From Druceiella hillmani (Eukaryota > Arthropoda > Insecta > Lepidoptera > Hepialidae), in contig JAYKKI010000160.1 in assembly GCA_039881145.1 (NCBI GenBank), positions 1 through 64,000 of the forward strand: a DNA stretch of 64,000 nucleotides. Reading direction: 5' to 3'. A program made the translations under genes and the position numbers. Under the pieces are notes generated by a model, which saw only the letters and a list, made by a program, of their open reading frames with translations, had not been told where the DNA came from and ran no database searches. Positions 26,303-37,579 of the stretch are shown here, one piece after another. How positions within the stretch are numbered: position 1 is the first letter of the stretch; every line of letters starts with the position of its first letter.

Positions 26303-27536
26303 TTTAAGCCAAATAACTAAAAAAGTAAGTATTGGCTCTTAACATAATTAAATATTATTTCAGGAAATGAATTCAGAAATTGAGGAATTAAACTTCGGAG
26401 TTATTACAAATTGACTAACTAAAAAGCGCATTCGTGTATAGGAAGACCCACGGAAAATCATCCGTAGTATATATACATGCCAGTAAATTATTTTTCAAAT
26501 TAACATTGAAATAAATTTTCAGTAAAAATATTACAAAAATGTTTATTATTTTTTAAATGTACTGTCTACTTTTGTAGTAGCTGGGTAGCTAAATGTTTAT
26601 GTTTTAATAATTTTGAAAAGATCAATTTTTTTCATGTAAATTATTTCTGTACTGTGAAATAATCTTTTGTGTAGTATTAAAATATTGTGAAAGATATTAG
26701 GTTTTTTTTTAAATATAATCTACGGTCGACTTATAAAATAGGTCTATAACACAATGTTTTAAATATGTTTGAGAAGACACACGGAAAATCACTCTTGGAT
26801 ATATTAATAACATACAAGTAGATTTTTTTTGTGAGAAAACTTTGAAAAAATAAACTTTTTATAAAAAATAGTAAAATATGTTTGTTTTTTTTCAATAACA
26901 AAATGATTTTAATATTTAAAATTGAAGAAGTAATGGTTTATGGAATTTATAATACTTCAGATAATTAATTGAAATCTTTATGGATTAAAATTTTGAAATA
27001 TTACAAAATATCTAATTAATCGGAAACACATTCATGTTTGAGAAGTCATAAAGAAAATCATCCTTTCATATATTAATTTCAAGCCAGTCATTTTTGTTGA
27101 TTAAAAAATATTCATAGAAAGAATCTACTTGCAAATATAGTAAAAGATATTTCTTTTACAAAATTAAATCTAGTGTCGACTTAGAAATCAATTTGGTAAA
27201 AATTTGTTTTTATTTCATTATACATAATTTAAAAAGTATTTCTGTTTTTCACATATAATATTTCAATTTTTAATTATTTTTTTAGAAAATTGTTCGACAA
27301 CAAAATGTTTTAATGTAATATTGGTATTGATATAAGTAATAGTATTGACACTTGTAATGATTCCGGAAATGAATTTAGAATTTTATAATTACAATTTCGA
27401 AAAGACGCAAAATGAAAAACATACTGAAAAACACTTTATGATATATCAATAATTTGACAGTAATTTTTTTTATTAAGTGAATTTTTATATAAAATGTGTT
27501 TTGGACAATATATTAAAAGATATTTCCACAATATAA

Positions 27537-27569
<33 letters not shown>

Positions 27570-27577
27570 TAGATATG
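27537..27577. repeat. (AT)n microsatellite
   Basis: About 40 bp of alternating AT with two G interruptions. It is flanked by a direct duplication of CACAATATAAATAT (near 27527 and 27581). It lies in B4 just before the B5 anchor. Confidence 0.88.
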
Positions 27578-28273
27578 TTCACAATATAAATATTAGAAAA
27601 ATACATTTATATTTAAACAGACATATAGGGAAAATCCCTCTATAATATAGTAAATATTTCAAGTAATTTTTTTCAACAATAAATTTTTCATTCAAGCAAA
27701 CTTTTTGTAAATATTCGGAAAGATATTTTGTTTTTCGATAAAGTCTTCTGTAGATTTAGACAACAACACTGTAATCAATTAACTTTAATAAAAAAAAATT
27801 GTTTCTAAAAAATAATTTAGGTTTAAATTATTTAGGTTTAAATTATTTCAGGATATTAACCCAAAATGAGTTTAATTTAGGAGTTTAAATTAGGAAACAT
27901 CACAAAATGATTAAACGGAAATTCATTAATTATTGAGAAGACACACGTAAAATCAGTCTTTGATGTATTGTTTACTTGCCAGTAATTTTTTTTCACTGAG
28001 TACATTTTCATTGAAATAATATTTCCGTAAATATATTAAAATATATTTGTTTTTTTCATATTAAATCTACTGTCTACTTAGAAAATAGTTCATATAAAAA
28101 TTCATATAAAAAATAAAAGTTTATATAAAAATTCAATTACAAAATGTTTTTAATATATTGAGTTTGAAGTATTCCTTACCTTTGAAGTATTTCCGGAACT
28201 AAATTCACATTTTCAGGAATTAAAATTCGGAAATGTTGCAAATTAGCAAATTTAGAGGAAGATATTTTGTTTT

Positions 28274-28801
28274 TGACGTGATAACATCTTGTAAATCGAT
28301 TAACACCGGCTGCACGAATGAAAAAGTGCCATGTTCCGCCTGAGCCTGAACGTGCAAGCGAGAGCGCGGAACAAGTGATAGAGAGGCACGATTGGCCCAG
28401 GCGCCGGAATTTATCTCTCTTCTCGCGCACTTGAAACACTCCCCTTGCTTTCGTACTTTTCCTATCATCGTCCTATCCTTAACAGAATAACGCAGATTGG
28501 AAGATCTTAAGTACAACACATGTATATAAGTTGTAAATAAATTGTTAATAGCACATTGTTACTTGTAATTAATCTGTATAATTTAAGTAAAAAAATATTT
28601 GAATTAACAAGTGTAAATAAATGTTAATTTATCGAAAAAATTGTAATTTTTAATTATCTCCTTCTTTGTATTATATAAAATTTAAATAATTCAGTAATAA
28701 TAATTCTATTTAATTCATAAAAGTATGCAATTTTTCATCAATTTTTCTTTATAATGTTATTACGTGAAACTATCGTCCGTAAACCGACTTTATAGAGAAT
28801 A
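28274..28801. mobile_element. ~530-bp interspersed insertion, solo-LTR-like or small non-autonomous element
   Basis: Satellite text is interrupted between GGAAGATATTTTGTTTTT (left) and TTTTTTTCAGACATAGTC (right), which are contiguous in other monomers (for example near 35645-35670). The insert has a GC-rich core (about 28300-28500), unlike the surroundings. It then has a TATA-like TATATAAG (28523-28530) and AATAAA signals (28536 and 28616), which suggests an LTR. The left end reads TGACGTGATAACATC (28274-28288). AATGTTATTACGTGA at 28753-28767 matches its reverse complement at 12 of 15 positions. The same right end also resembles the left end in direct orientation (ACGTGA.AAC.ATC...GTAAA.CGA). 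The class is therefore unresolved. Overlapping open frames on the minus strand of 87 and 99 codons show no recognisable domain. It occurs once in the window. Confidence 0.65.
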
Positions 28802-31800
28802 ATTTTTTTTCAGACATAGTCTAACATCAAAATACCTCTAATGAAGTTAGTTTTAAATGAAAAAACAAATTATAGAAAATAAAGGTTTCTGGGGCATAAA
28901 ATATTTCAGGAAATGTAATAATATTTTGGGGCAACGAATTTGGAATTGTTACATTGCGTTTATTCGAAAAGCGCTTTATATTTGACAGTACCAAAGCAAT
29001 GTTAGGCTGTGATAAATCAAAAAGTTTCCAGAATTTTTTCTCCTATAGTCAATTTTTAATGAAATTTCTTCTTCCTTAATAATCTAAAAAATTCTTCATT
29101 TTTTAAGAATAGTCTTCTGTCAATTTAGCCAAGTAAGCTATAATAAATTATTTTTAATTCAAAAAGAGACATTTGTTTTACACCTAAAATGTTTCAGAAA
29201 ATTAAGTAATTTTTAAGTAAGGAATTGTCACAAAATAATTAAAAGAGAAGCGCATTCATGTTTAAAAAACCAAAGAAAAATCATTTTAAGATATAGGACA
29301 CAATGTGCCAGTAATTTTTCTGACTAAACATTTTTTTTTAAATATAGTTCACAGTCCACTTAGAAAGTAGCTTGAGATTAAACGGTATGTATATATTTTA
29401 AAATTTTTGAAGAATAATTTTTTAGGAATTAGAATTTCGATTCATTACAAAATGGTTAATCGAAAAACACGTGTATGTTTGTGAAGACCAGCGTAAAATA
29501 AACTCTGTATAACATGAAAGTAAATTTTTTTCAGCAAACAAATTTTCATTGAAATAATATTTTTCTAAATGTAGTAAAGGATATTTATTTTTTCATATGT
29601 AATCTACTGACAACTAGTAACTTTTTTCAGTAGGTATTCACTTTTTCATTGCAACATTTTTATGCATAAAAATAAATGTCATTTCTTTTTTTTCAGATAT
29701 GTGTTCTACTATAGACTTAGAAAATAGCTCAATAAAAAAATGTACTGTTTTAACTTTTGAAAAAAATTAACTGTGCTTTTCACATGGAAATTCTTTCACT
29801 AATTTAATAATATTAATTCGGAATTAAGTCCCATGGAAAATCACATTATTTAATATTAATAATAAACCAGTAAATTATTTTTTGGTAAGAAAATTTTCAT
29901 TGAAAAACTCTTTTGGTAAATATAATAAAATATTTTTCTTTGAAACATAATGGGCTATTGACTTAGAATATAGTTCGACATCAAAATGTTTTCAATATAA
30001 ATAATTACGAAAGTATTGGCTTTTGACAAATATTATATTTCAGGAAATGAATTCTCAATTTTATGAATTAAAATTTGGAACTTTTACAAAATGATTAATA
30101 GAAACTCTGTTCATGTTGGAGAGAAATAACTCTGTGATATATTAATGACATGGCATTAAATTCTTTTTCCGATAAATAATTTTCATCGGTATAATATTTT
30201 TGTAATTATAGCATGAGATTTTTCTTCTCACATGTAATTTACTGCCGACAAGTAATTTTTTGTAGAATTCACTTTGTTATTGTAATATTTATTTTTTCAA
30301 ATATAGTCCACTATCGACCTAGAAAATAACTCGATAATAAAATGTTTTTAATATGAACACTTTTACATTTATTTTTATATTTATTTTACCATATTTCAAG
30401 AAATGGATTCGAATTTTTAAAAATTAAAATTGAGAATTTTTACAGAGTTATATATTAAGGACATGCAAATAAATATTTTTTCCTGAGAAAATTTTTATTG
30501 TAATATTTTTTTGTAAACAAATATATTTCCTTTTTACAAACATAACCTTCTCTCGACTTAGAAAACGGCTCGATAACAAAATGTTTTTGATATTATAAAC
30601 TTAAAAATAAGGGTTTCTGACTCTTATAATATTTGAGAAAATTAATTCAAGTATTTAGTAATTCTAAATCGAATTTTATAAGTCCATTAATAGAAAACAC
30701 ACTCATATTTGAGATGACACACGGAACATACCTAGTATCTGACATTTATAATACTTGTGGAATTTAATTCACGTTTTTAGTAATTTAAATTCGAAATTTT
30801 ATAAATAGATTTATAGAAATTCATATTTGAGAAAACACACTGAATATCCGTCTGCAATATATTAATAACAGGCAAGTGAATTTTCTTCTTCAGACGAAAA
30901 TTTTCATTGGAATAATATTTTTGTAAATACAGTAAGAGATTTGTCTTTTTTCCAAAGATAATCTACTCTCGACTTTGAAAATAGATCCATTGCAAATTGT
31001 TTTTGACGAAAAAATTCACATTTTTGGGATTAAAATTAGTATTTGTTAAAAATTATTATTCGAAAGGCGCATTTATATTTTAGTAAGGAAATTTTCACTG
31101 AAAATATTTTTGGCAAATATTAAAAGGTATTTCTTTTTTATAGTATACTATAGATTCAGTAATATAAAAAAATTATAGAATATATCGGTTTTTTGCGCAT
31201 ATAATGTTACAAGAAATGAAACCACATTTTAGAGAAATTAATTAGGCTTTTTCCGAAATATATTCGGCTTAGAATAGAGTTCGACAACAAAATGTTTAAA
31301 TACAAATAACTAAAAAAGTATTGGCTTTTGACATAAATAAATATTTCAGGAAATTAAGTCAAAAATTTAGGAGTTAAAATTCGTAGTTATTACAAATTGA
31401 CTAACTGAAAACGCATTCGCGTTTACGAAGACCCACGAAAATCGCCCTGTAATATATTAAGAACATCCCAGTAAATCCTTTTTCACTTGAAAAGTTTTAA
31501 TTGTAATAATTTTCGTTAATATCGTAAGAGATATGTTTTTTTTAAAAATCATCTAATAATAAAATATAAACTACCTTTATAGCTAAATGTTTTTATTTAA
31601 AAAAAATTGTAAAACTAATGTTTTTTTTCATTTAAAATATTTTAGAATATTAAATAACATTTTTGAGAATTAAAATTCTTAATTTTTTTTCAGTAAGAAA
31701 ATTTTCATTGAAATAAATTTTTATAAATATATTAAAAGATTCTTCTATTTTTCAAATACAATCTCTTATCCACTTAGAGTGTAATTCGGTAACAAGATGT

Positions 31801-33735
31801 TTTAAAACAATAAATTTAAAAAAGTAATGGTTTTTTGAACCTTATTATATTTCAGGAAATGAATAAACATTTTTATGAATTATAATTCTAAATTGATGCA
31901 AAATGATTATTCCGAAAGTTCATTCATTTTAAAGAAGATATACGGAAAATCACTGTTGGATATATTAATAACTATTTTTAAGAAAAACATTTCCATGGAA
32001 AATATATTTTTTCAAATATACTAAAAGATATTTCTATTTTCTCATATGGTCTACTAGCGATTGAGAAATATCTCGGTGATAAGCTGATTATAAATTTAAA
32101 AGATTTTATTATTTTAGTCATATAAATTAAAAATTGATACAATACGATTATTCGAGAAGCGCGTTTATAATTAGCAAGACTTACGAAAAATCTCTCTTGA
32201 TATATTAAATATTTCCAGTATTTTTCAATAACATTTTTTTTTGCATTAATCTTTCTGTTAATATTTTAAGATATGATTTTTTTTCAAGTATAGCCTTATG
32301 TTGATAAATATATCTCAAAAAATTAATTCATTTTTTAGGAATTAAAATTAGGAAATGTCACAAAATGATTAATCGAAAACGCATTCATGTTTGAGAAGAT
32401 CCACGAAAAATCTCTATGTATAATCTTAATAATTTGCCAGTAATATTTTTCATTATAAAATTTTCATGCCAAAAAATTGTTTGCAAATATAATAAAATAT
32501 ATTTTTCTTTTTCAAATATATTTCATATTTTTCAAATAATTTTAATTTAATAATTTTTATAAAATCACATTTTTAATATTTAAAATTCCTAATTATTACA
32601 AAAAGACTTAACGAAAAGCTTATTCACATATGAGAAGAACCAAGAAAAATCTCTCTATGATTATATATAAATAATTTGCCAGAAAATTTTTCAGTAAAAA
32701 TGTTTATCGATAAATTATTTTTAAATGTAATGTAAGATATTTATTTTTCTTTTAATATAGTGTACTCTCGAGTTAAGATAGCACATTTTAAGTGATTAAA
32801 ATTCGGAATTATTACAAAATGACTAAATATTTTCAGTTAGTCATTCTTGTTTTAGAAGACTCATGGAAAAGCACTCTGTGATATATTAATAATACGCCAG
32901 TAAATTCTTTTTCAACAAGAAAAATTTTATAGGAATAATTTTAGTAAATATCGCCAAAGGTATTTCTTTTTTTTTGGAATATAATTAACTGCCGACTTAG
33001 AAATAACCTTAGAAGCTAATTTTTCTTGAATTAAAAAAAAAATTGTTTTTCACATAAAATAATTAAGGATATTAAATCACATTTTTAGAAATGTAAATGA
33101 CTAATCGCAAAGCGTATTCATGTCTGAAAAGACCCATGGAGAATCACCCCGTGGTGTATTAAAAATATGCCAGTAAATTCTTTTTCGATAAGAAAATTTT
33201 CATTGAAATAAACTTTCAGTAAAAATAGTAAAAGATGTTTATTTTTTTTTTCAAATATACAGTCTATTTAGAAATTAGCTTGGTAGCTAAATGTTTTTGT
33301 TTTGAAAATTTAATGAAACGATGAATGAAAAAATGATTAATCGGAAAGCGCATTCATGTTTGAGAAGATTCATGGGGAATTTCTCTGCTGTATATTTGTT
33401 ACATACCAGTAAATTCTTTTTCATTATATTATATACCAATGATTCTTTTTCAATATATTCTGTGGTCCATTATGAAAATTGTTCCATAACACAATGTTTT
33501 AAATATATAAAAAATTGAAAACGGAAATGAATTTCTATTTTCAGGTATAATTAATCGGAAAGGCGATTCATTTTTGAGATGACATGCGTAAAATCACTGT
33601 TGGATATGTTAAATAACATACAAGTAGATTTTTTTCTGTGAGAAAACTTTCGAAGAAATAAACTGTTTGTAAAAATAGTAAAATATGTTGCTTTTTTCAA
33701 ATATAATCTTCGGCGGGCTTGGGTAATAGTTCAAT

Positions 33736-33747
33736 AACAAAATGATT
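33736..33747 (+). repeat. Target-site duplication, left copy
   Basis: AACAAAATGATT is identical to 33919-33930. The empty-site paralog near 26895 has a single copy of this 12-mer, so the second copy arose with the insertion. Confidence 0.7.
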
Positions 33748-33918
33748 CACAATTAAATGAAACTACGTGATGTAGTATTATTTCTTTCTTTAATTTCTTT
33801 ACCTAGGTTTCGTTGTATTACAACATCTTCAGGTGGGATATTAGAAATAATACTACATCACGTAGTTTCATTTAATTGTGAATTATGAATTTCTACAAAA
33901 TTAACGCCAAATATATTC
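33748..33918. mobile_element. 171-bp foldback element with 12-bp target-site duplication
   Basis: The element contains perfect 41-bp inverted arms (33745-33785 and 33843-33883) around a 57-bp loop. The 12-mer AACAAAATGATT occurs immediately before it (33736-33747) and after it (33919-33930). The paralogous empty site at 26891-26940 reads through without interruption (TTCAATAACAAAATGATTTT then AATATTTAAAATTGAAG). This fixes the insertion limits. The left arm overlaps the duplication by three bases. About 35 bp of non-inverted sequence lies between the right arm and the right duplication, unlike a classical MITE with terminal inverted repeats. The loop carries a hammerhead-like motif on the minus strand. 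It has no coding capacity. A short non-autonomous retroelement (Penelope-associated or retrozyme-like) is possible but unproven. Confidence 0.75.
33801..33834 (-). ncRNA. Hammerhead-like hairpin motif (tentative)
   Basis: Read on the minus strand, the loop of the foldback element contains CTGAAGA (33832-33826), then T, then a 5-bp stem GTTGT/ACAAC with loop AAT, then GAAAC. Outer ACCT/AGGT could close the structure. A hammerhead ribozyme core is CUGANGA, stem II, GAAA, so the order and spacing are suggestive. One extra nucleotide lies between the first box and stem II, and I could not place convincing stems I and III with a cleavage NUH. It may be a decayed ribozyme or only a similar hairpin. 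Confidence 0.3.
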
Positions 33919-33930
33919 AACAAAATGATT
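33919..33930 (+). repeat. Target-site duplication, right copy
   Basis: AACAAAATGATT flanks the 3' side of the 171-bp foldback element and continues into the normal monomer text TTAATATTTAAAATTGAAG. Confidence 0.7.
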
Positions 33931-34377
33931 TTAATATTTAAAATTGAAGAAGTAATGGTTTATAGACGTTGTAATACTTCAGGGAATGAATTAATATTTT
34001 TAGAAATTAAAATTTCGAAATATTACAAAATGTTTAATCGGAAACGCATTCATGTTTGAGATGATTCACAGAAAATTACTCTTTGAAATATTAATTTCTT
34101 GCCAGTCATTTTTGTTAATTAAAAAATATTCAAAGAAAGAACGAATTATCAATATAGTAAAAGATATTTTTTTTCCAAATAAAGTCTAGAGTTGATTTAG
34201 AAATCAGTTCGATAAAAAAATGTTTTGATTTCATTATAAATAATTTTAAAAGTACTTATGTTTTACACATATAATATTTCACCAAATGAATTCACATTTT
34301 TACGAAATACAATTGGGGATTTTTACAAAATATTTAATCGGAAAGGCATTCATGATTGAAAAGGTGCAGAGAAATTA

Positions 34378-34447
34378 TTTTATGTATTTTATTTACTTGT
34401 TAGTGATTTATACTCTTTTATGTATTTTATTTACTTGTTAGTGATTT
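34378..34447 (+). repeat. Short direct duplication, period 38 bp
   Basis: A 32-bp stretch beginning TTTTATGTATTTTATTTACT at 34378 recurs at 34416, separated by ATACTC. It lies within a single monomer of B5. Confidence 0.85.
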
Positions 34448-37400
34448 TTTTCTGAAGAAAAATTTTTAATTGAAGTAAAATTGTTGTGAATACAGTAAGA
34501 GAGAATTCCTTTTTTCAGATATAATCTACCGCTGACGTAGAAAATAGTTCGATAAAATATTATTTTAATATAATAATGATATTGATAAAGTATTGGTATT
34601 AACACTTGTAATAATTCCGGAAACGAATTTACAATTTTAGGAATTAAAATTCCAAAGATTTGCAAAATGTAAAACCTACTGAAAAAGACTACGATATATC
34701 AATAATTTGTCAGTAATTTTTTTGAATAAGTTAATTTTAATTTAAAATATGTTTTGGACAATATACTAAAATATATTTCCATATTAAAATGCAGTCAATT
34801 GTCGATTTGGAAATTATATTGGTAATAAATTAATTTTAAATCAAATATTTTATTTAAGATATTGTCTTTGGACATAAAATTTTTCTACTATATTTAAAGC
34901 AATTAAAATTATTAATTGTTACAATATAAGTATAAGAAAAATGGGTTTATATTTAAAGAAATACACGGAAAATCCCTCCATGATATAGTAAATGTTTCCA
35001 GTATTTTTTTCCAATAGCTAATTTTTCATTCAAATAAACTTTTTGTTATTATTCGGAAATATATTTTGTTTCTTGACAAAGTCTTCTGTAGATTTAGACA
35101 ACAAACCTGTAATCAACCTACAATCAATTATCTTTAATTAAAAAAAATTATTTCTACACCTAAATTATTTCAAGAATTTAACCCAAAATGGGTTTAAATA
35201 AGAAAATTAAATTAGGAAATATCACAAAATTTTTAAATGGAAATTCATACATGATTAAGAAGACGCACGTAAAATCAGTATTTGATATGTTGATTACTTG
35301 CCAGTAATGTTTTGTCACTGAGAAACTTTTCATTAAATAATATTTCCGTTAATATAGTGAAAGATATTTTTTTTTTTTCATATTAAATCAACTGTCGACT
35401 TAGAAAATAGTCCGATAAAATTGTTTTTAATATAATTAATGGCCTTTATATTTGAAGTATTTGCGGAAATGAATTCACATTTTTAGGAATGAAAATTCGG
35501 AAATGTTGCAAAACTATTCATCAAAAACCATATTCATATTTGAGAAGACCCACGAAAAATTGCTGTGTGATATATTAAAAACTTGACAGTAGTTTTTTTC
35601 AGTAAGAAACTTTTCATTGAAGTAATGTTTTTGCAAATATAGCGGAAGATATTTCTTTTTTTCAGACATAGTCTAATATCAATTTAGAAATATGATTGCA
35701 TGAAGTTAATTTTAAAAGAAAAAAATTATTAAAAATAATGATTTTTGGCGCATAAAATATTTCAGGAAATGAAATCATATTTAGGGGAATAAATTTGGAA
35801 TTGTTACATTACGTTTATTCGAGAAGCGCTTTATATTTAACAGCACCTAAGCGATATCATACTGTGATATATTAAAGAATTTCCAATTTTTCTCCCTTAG
35901 TAAATTTTAATGAAATTCTCCCTTTGTTAATATTTTAAAGATTCTTTATTTTTATGGATAGTCTTCTGTCGATTTAGAAAAGTAAATAAATGTTCCAGAA
36001 AATTAAATCATTTTTAAGAAAATAAAGTAAGGGATTGTCACAAAATATATAAAAGAGAAGCGCATTCATATTTAAGAAAACCCACGGAAAATCACTCTGC
36101 GATATAAAAACAACTTACCAGTAATTTCTTTCAGGCAACAATTCTTCATTAGAATAATGTTTTGCAAATATAATAAATATTTTTTCAAATATAGTTCACT
36201 GTCTACTTAGAAAGTAGCTCGAGATTGAACGGTATTTATAATACAATTTTTGAATATAAATTTTTTAGGAATTAGAATTCATCACAAAATGATTAATCGG
36301 AAAGCGCTTTCATGTTTGTGAAGACCAACGTATTAATATGCCAGAAAATTCGTACCTCTGTTTAACATGCCAGAAAATTATTTTTCAGTAAAACAATTTC
36401 ATTGAATTAATATTTTTCTAAATATAGTGAAAGATATTTCTTTAGATAATACACTGACGACTAGTAATTTTTTTCAGTATTCACTTTTTCTGTGGAGTAT
36501 TCTTTTTCCAAATAAAATAAATGTCATTTCTTTTTTTTAAATAAAGTCTACTATAGACTTAGAAAATAGCTCGATAAAAAAATTTACTTTTTTAAATTTT
36601 GAAAAAATTAATTCTGCCTTTAACGTGAAATATTCCAGGAAATTAATTTACAACTTTAATCATATTAATACGAAATTAAGTCCCACGGAAAATCACATTG
36701 TCATATATTAATACTAAGCCAGTAAATTATTTTTTTTAAGAAAAATTTCATTGGAAAACTTTTTTAGTAAATATAATAAAAGATTTTTCTTTCAAATATA
36801 ATTTTTTATCGACTTAGAATATAGTGTGATAACAAAATGTTTTCAATATAATTAATTATGAAAGTATTGGCTTTTGACAAATATTATATTTCAAGAAATA
36901 AATTCTCAACTTTATGTATTAAAATTTGGAATTTTTACAAAATGATTAATAGAAAACGCGATGTTTGAGAAGACACACGGAAAATAACTCTGTGATATAT
37001 TAGAGACTCGCCAGTAAATTCTTTTCCTGAAAAAAATTCATTTAAATGATATTTTCCTAAATATTGTAAGAGAAAATTTGTTTTAAATAAAATGTTGAAT
37101 TTAAATATGTACGAACAATTTTATGTTGGTTATTGTATTGGGTTTTGACACATATTCTATTTAGAGAAATGAATTCGAATTTTTAAAAATTAAAATTCAG
37201 AATTTTTAGAGTAATTAATCGAAAATGTATTAATGTTTGAGAAGACACAGGGAAAGTCCTTCTTTGAAATATTAAGGACATGCAAATAAATACTTTTTTG
37301 GAAGAAATTTTCATCGAAATAATTTTTTAAAAACTTCTTTATAATCTTCTCTCGACTTAAAAAATGACTTGATAATAAAATGTTTTTAATATTATAAGTT

Positions 37401-37485
37401 AAAAAAGTAAAATTTTCTGACCCTTATAATATTTCTGGAAATTAATTCTCATTTTTAGTAATTTAAACTCGGAATTTTATAAATC

Positions 37486-37579
37486 GATTAATAGAAAATG
37501 CATTCATATTTGAGAATACACACGGAACATCACTTTGTTCCGTATGTATTCTCAAATAAGAATGTATTTTCTATTAATC
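37486..37579. repeat. Imperfect 94-bp palindrome in block B6
   Basis: GATTAATAGAAAATGCATTC at the left end is mirrored by GAATGTATTTTCTATTAATC at the right end. The inner parts (TTTGAGAATACACACGGAAC against GTTCCGTATGTATTCTCAAA) also pair, with a few mismatches. It is an inverted duplication of the GCATTCAT...GAGAA...CACGG part of the monomer. It lies outside the duplicated half of the super-repeat, so it is seen once here. Confidence 0.85.

Larger units (their letters stand above)
21328..27744 (+). repeat. Block B4 (6,417 bp), composite and rearranged
   Basis: The anchor CTTCTGTTGATTTAGATAAC is at 21328 and the TCCAAAATGGGT subtype at 21415. The AGAGAATAATTCCG subtype follows at 22372, before the TTTAGTCAAC subtype (25244), which reverses the order seen elsewhere. 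Near 22975 the sequence jumps to subtypes that normally precede the anchor (23080-23330 resembles 840-1060). It jumps again near 23345 and near 23518, skipping the GCAAATAAATACTT subtype. I read B4 as two truncated blocks joined together. It ends with a degenerate CTGTACTGTGAAAT relative near 26650 and a 201-bp local duplication at 25901-26302. Confidence 0.7.
27745..35082 (+). repeat. Block B5 (7,338 bp), with two insertions and one large deletion
   Basis: The anchor CTTCTGTAGATTTAGACAAC is at 27745. Markers in order are the CCCAAAATGAG subtype 27860, GCAAATAAATATTT 30465, AGAGTGTAATTCGG 31776 and CTCTGCTGTATATTTG 33383. The TTTAGTCAAC subtype and the inverted segment are missing. Near 31246 the text passes from AATTAATTAGG directly to CTTTTTCCGAAATATATTCG, which in B6 are about 2.4 kb apart (38041 and 40457). 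The block carries the insertion at 28274-28801 and the hairpin element at 33748-33918, so its native satellite length is nearer 6.6 kb. Confidence 0.8.

Noticed and set aside
27537..27577. AT-repeat as a possible replication origin or attachment site
   Set aside because: A short microsatellite in an AT-rich array is expected by chance, and nothing else supports an origin.
28176..28519. Two overlapping minus-strand frames (87 and 99 codons) in the GC-rich insertion
   Set aside because: They overlap in different frames, are lysine/arginine- and serine-rich without a recognisable motif, and lie within a probable LTR or non-coding element. Higher GC alone lengthens open frames.
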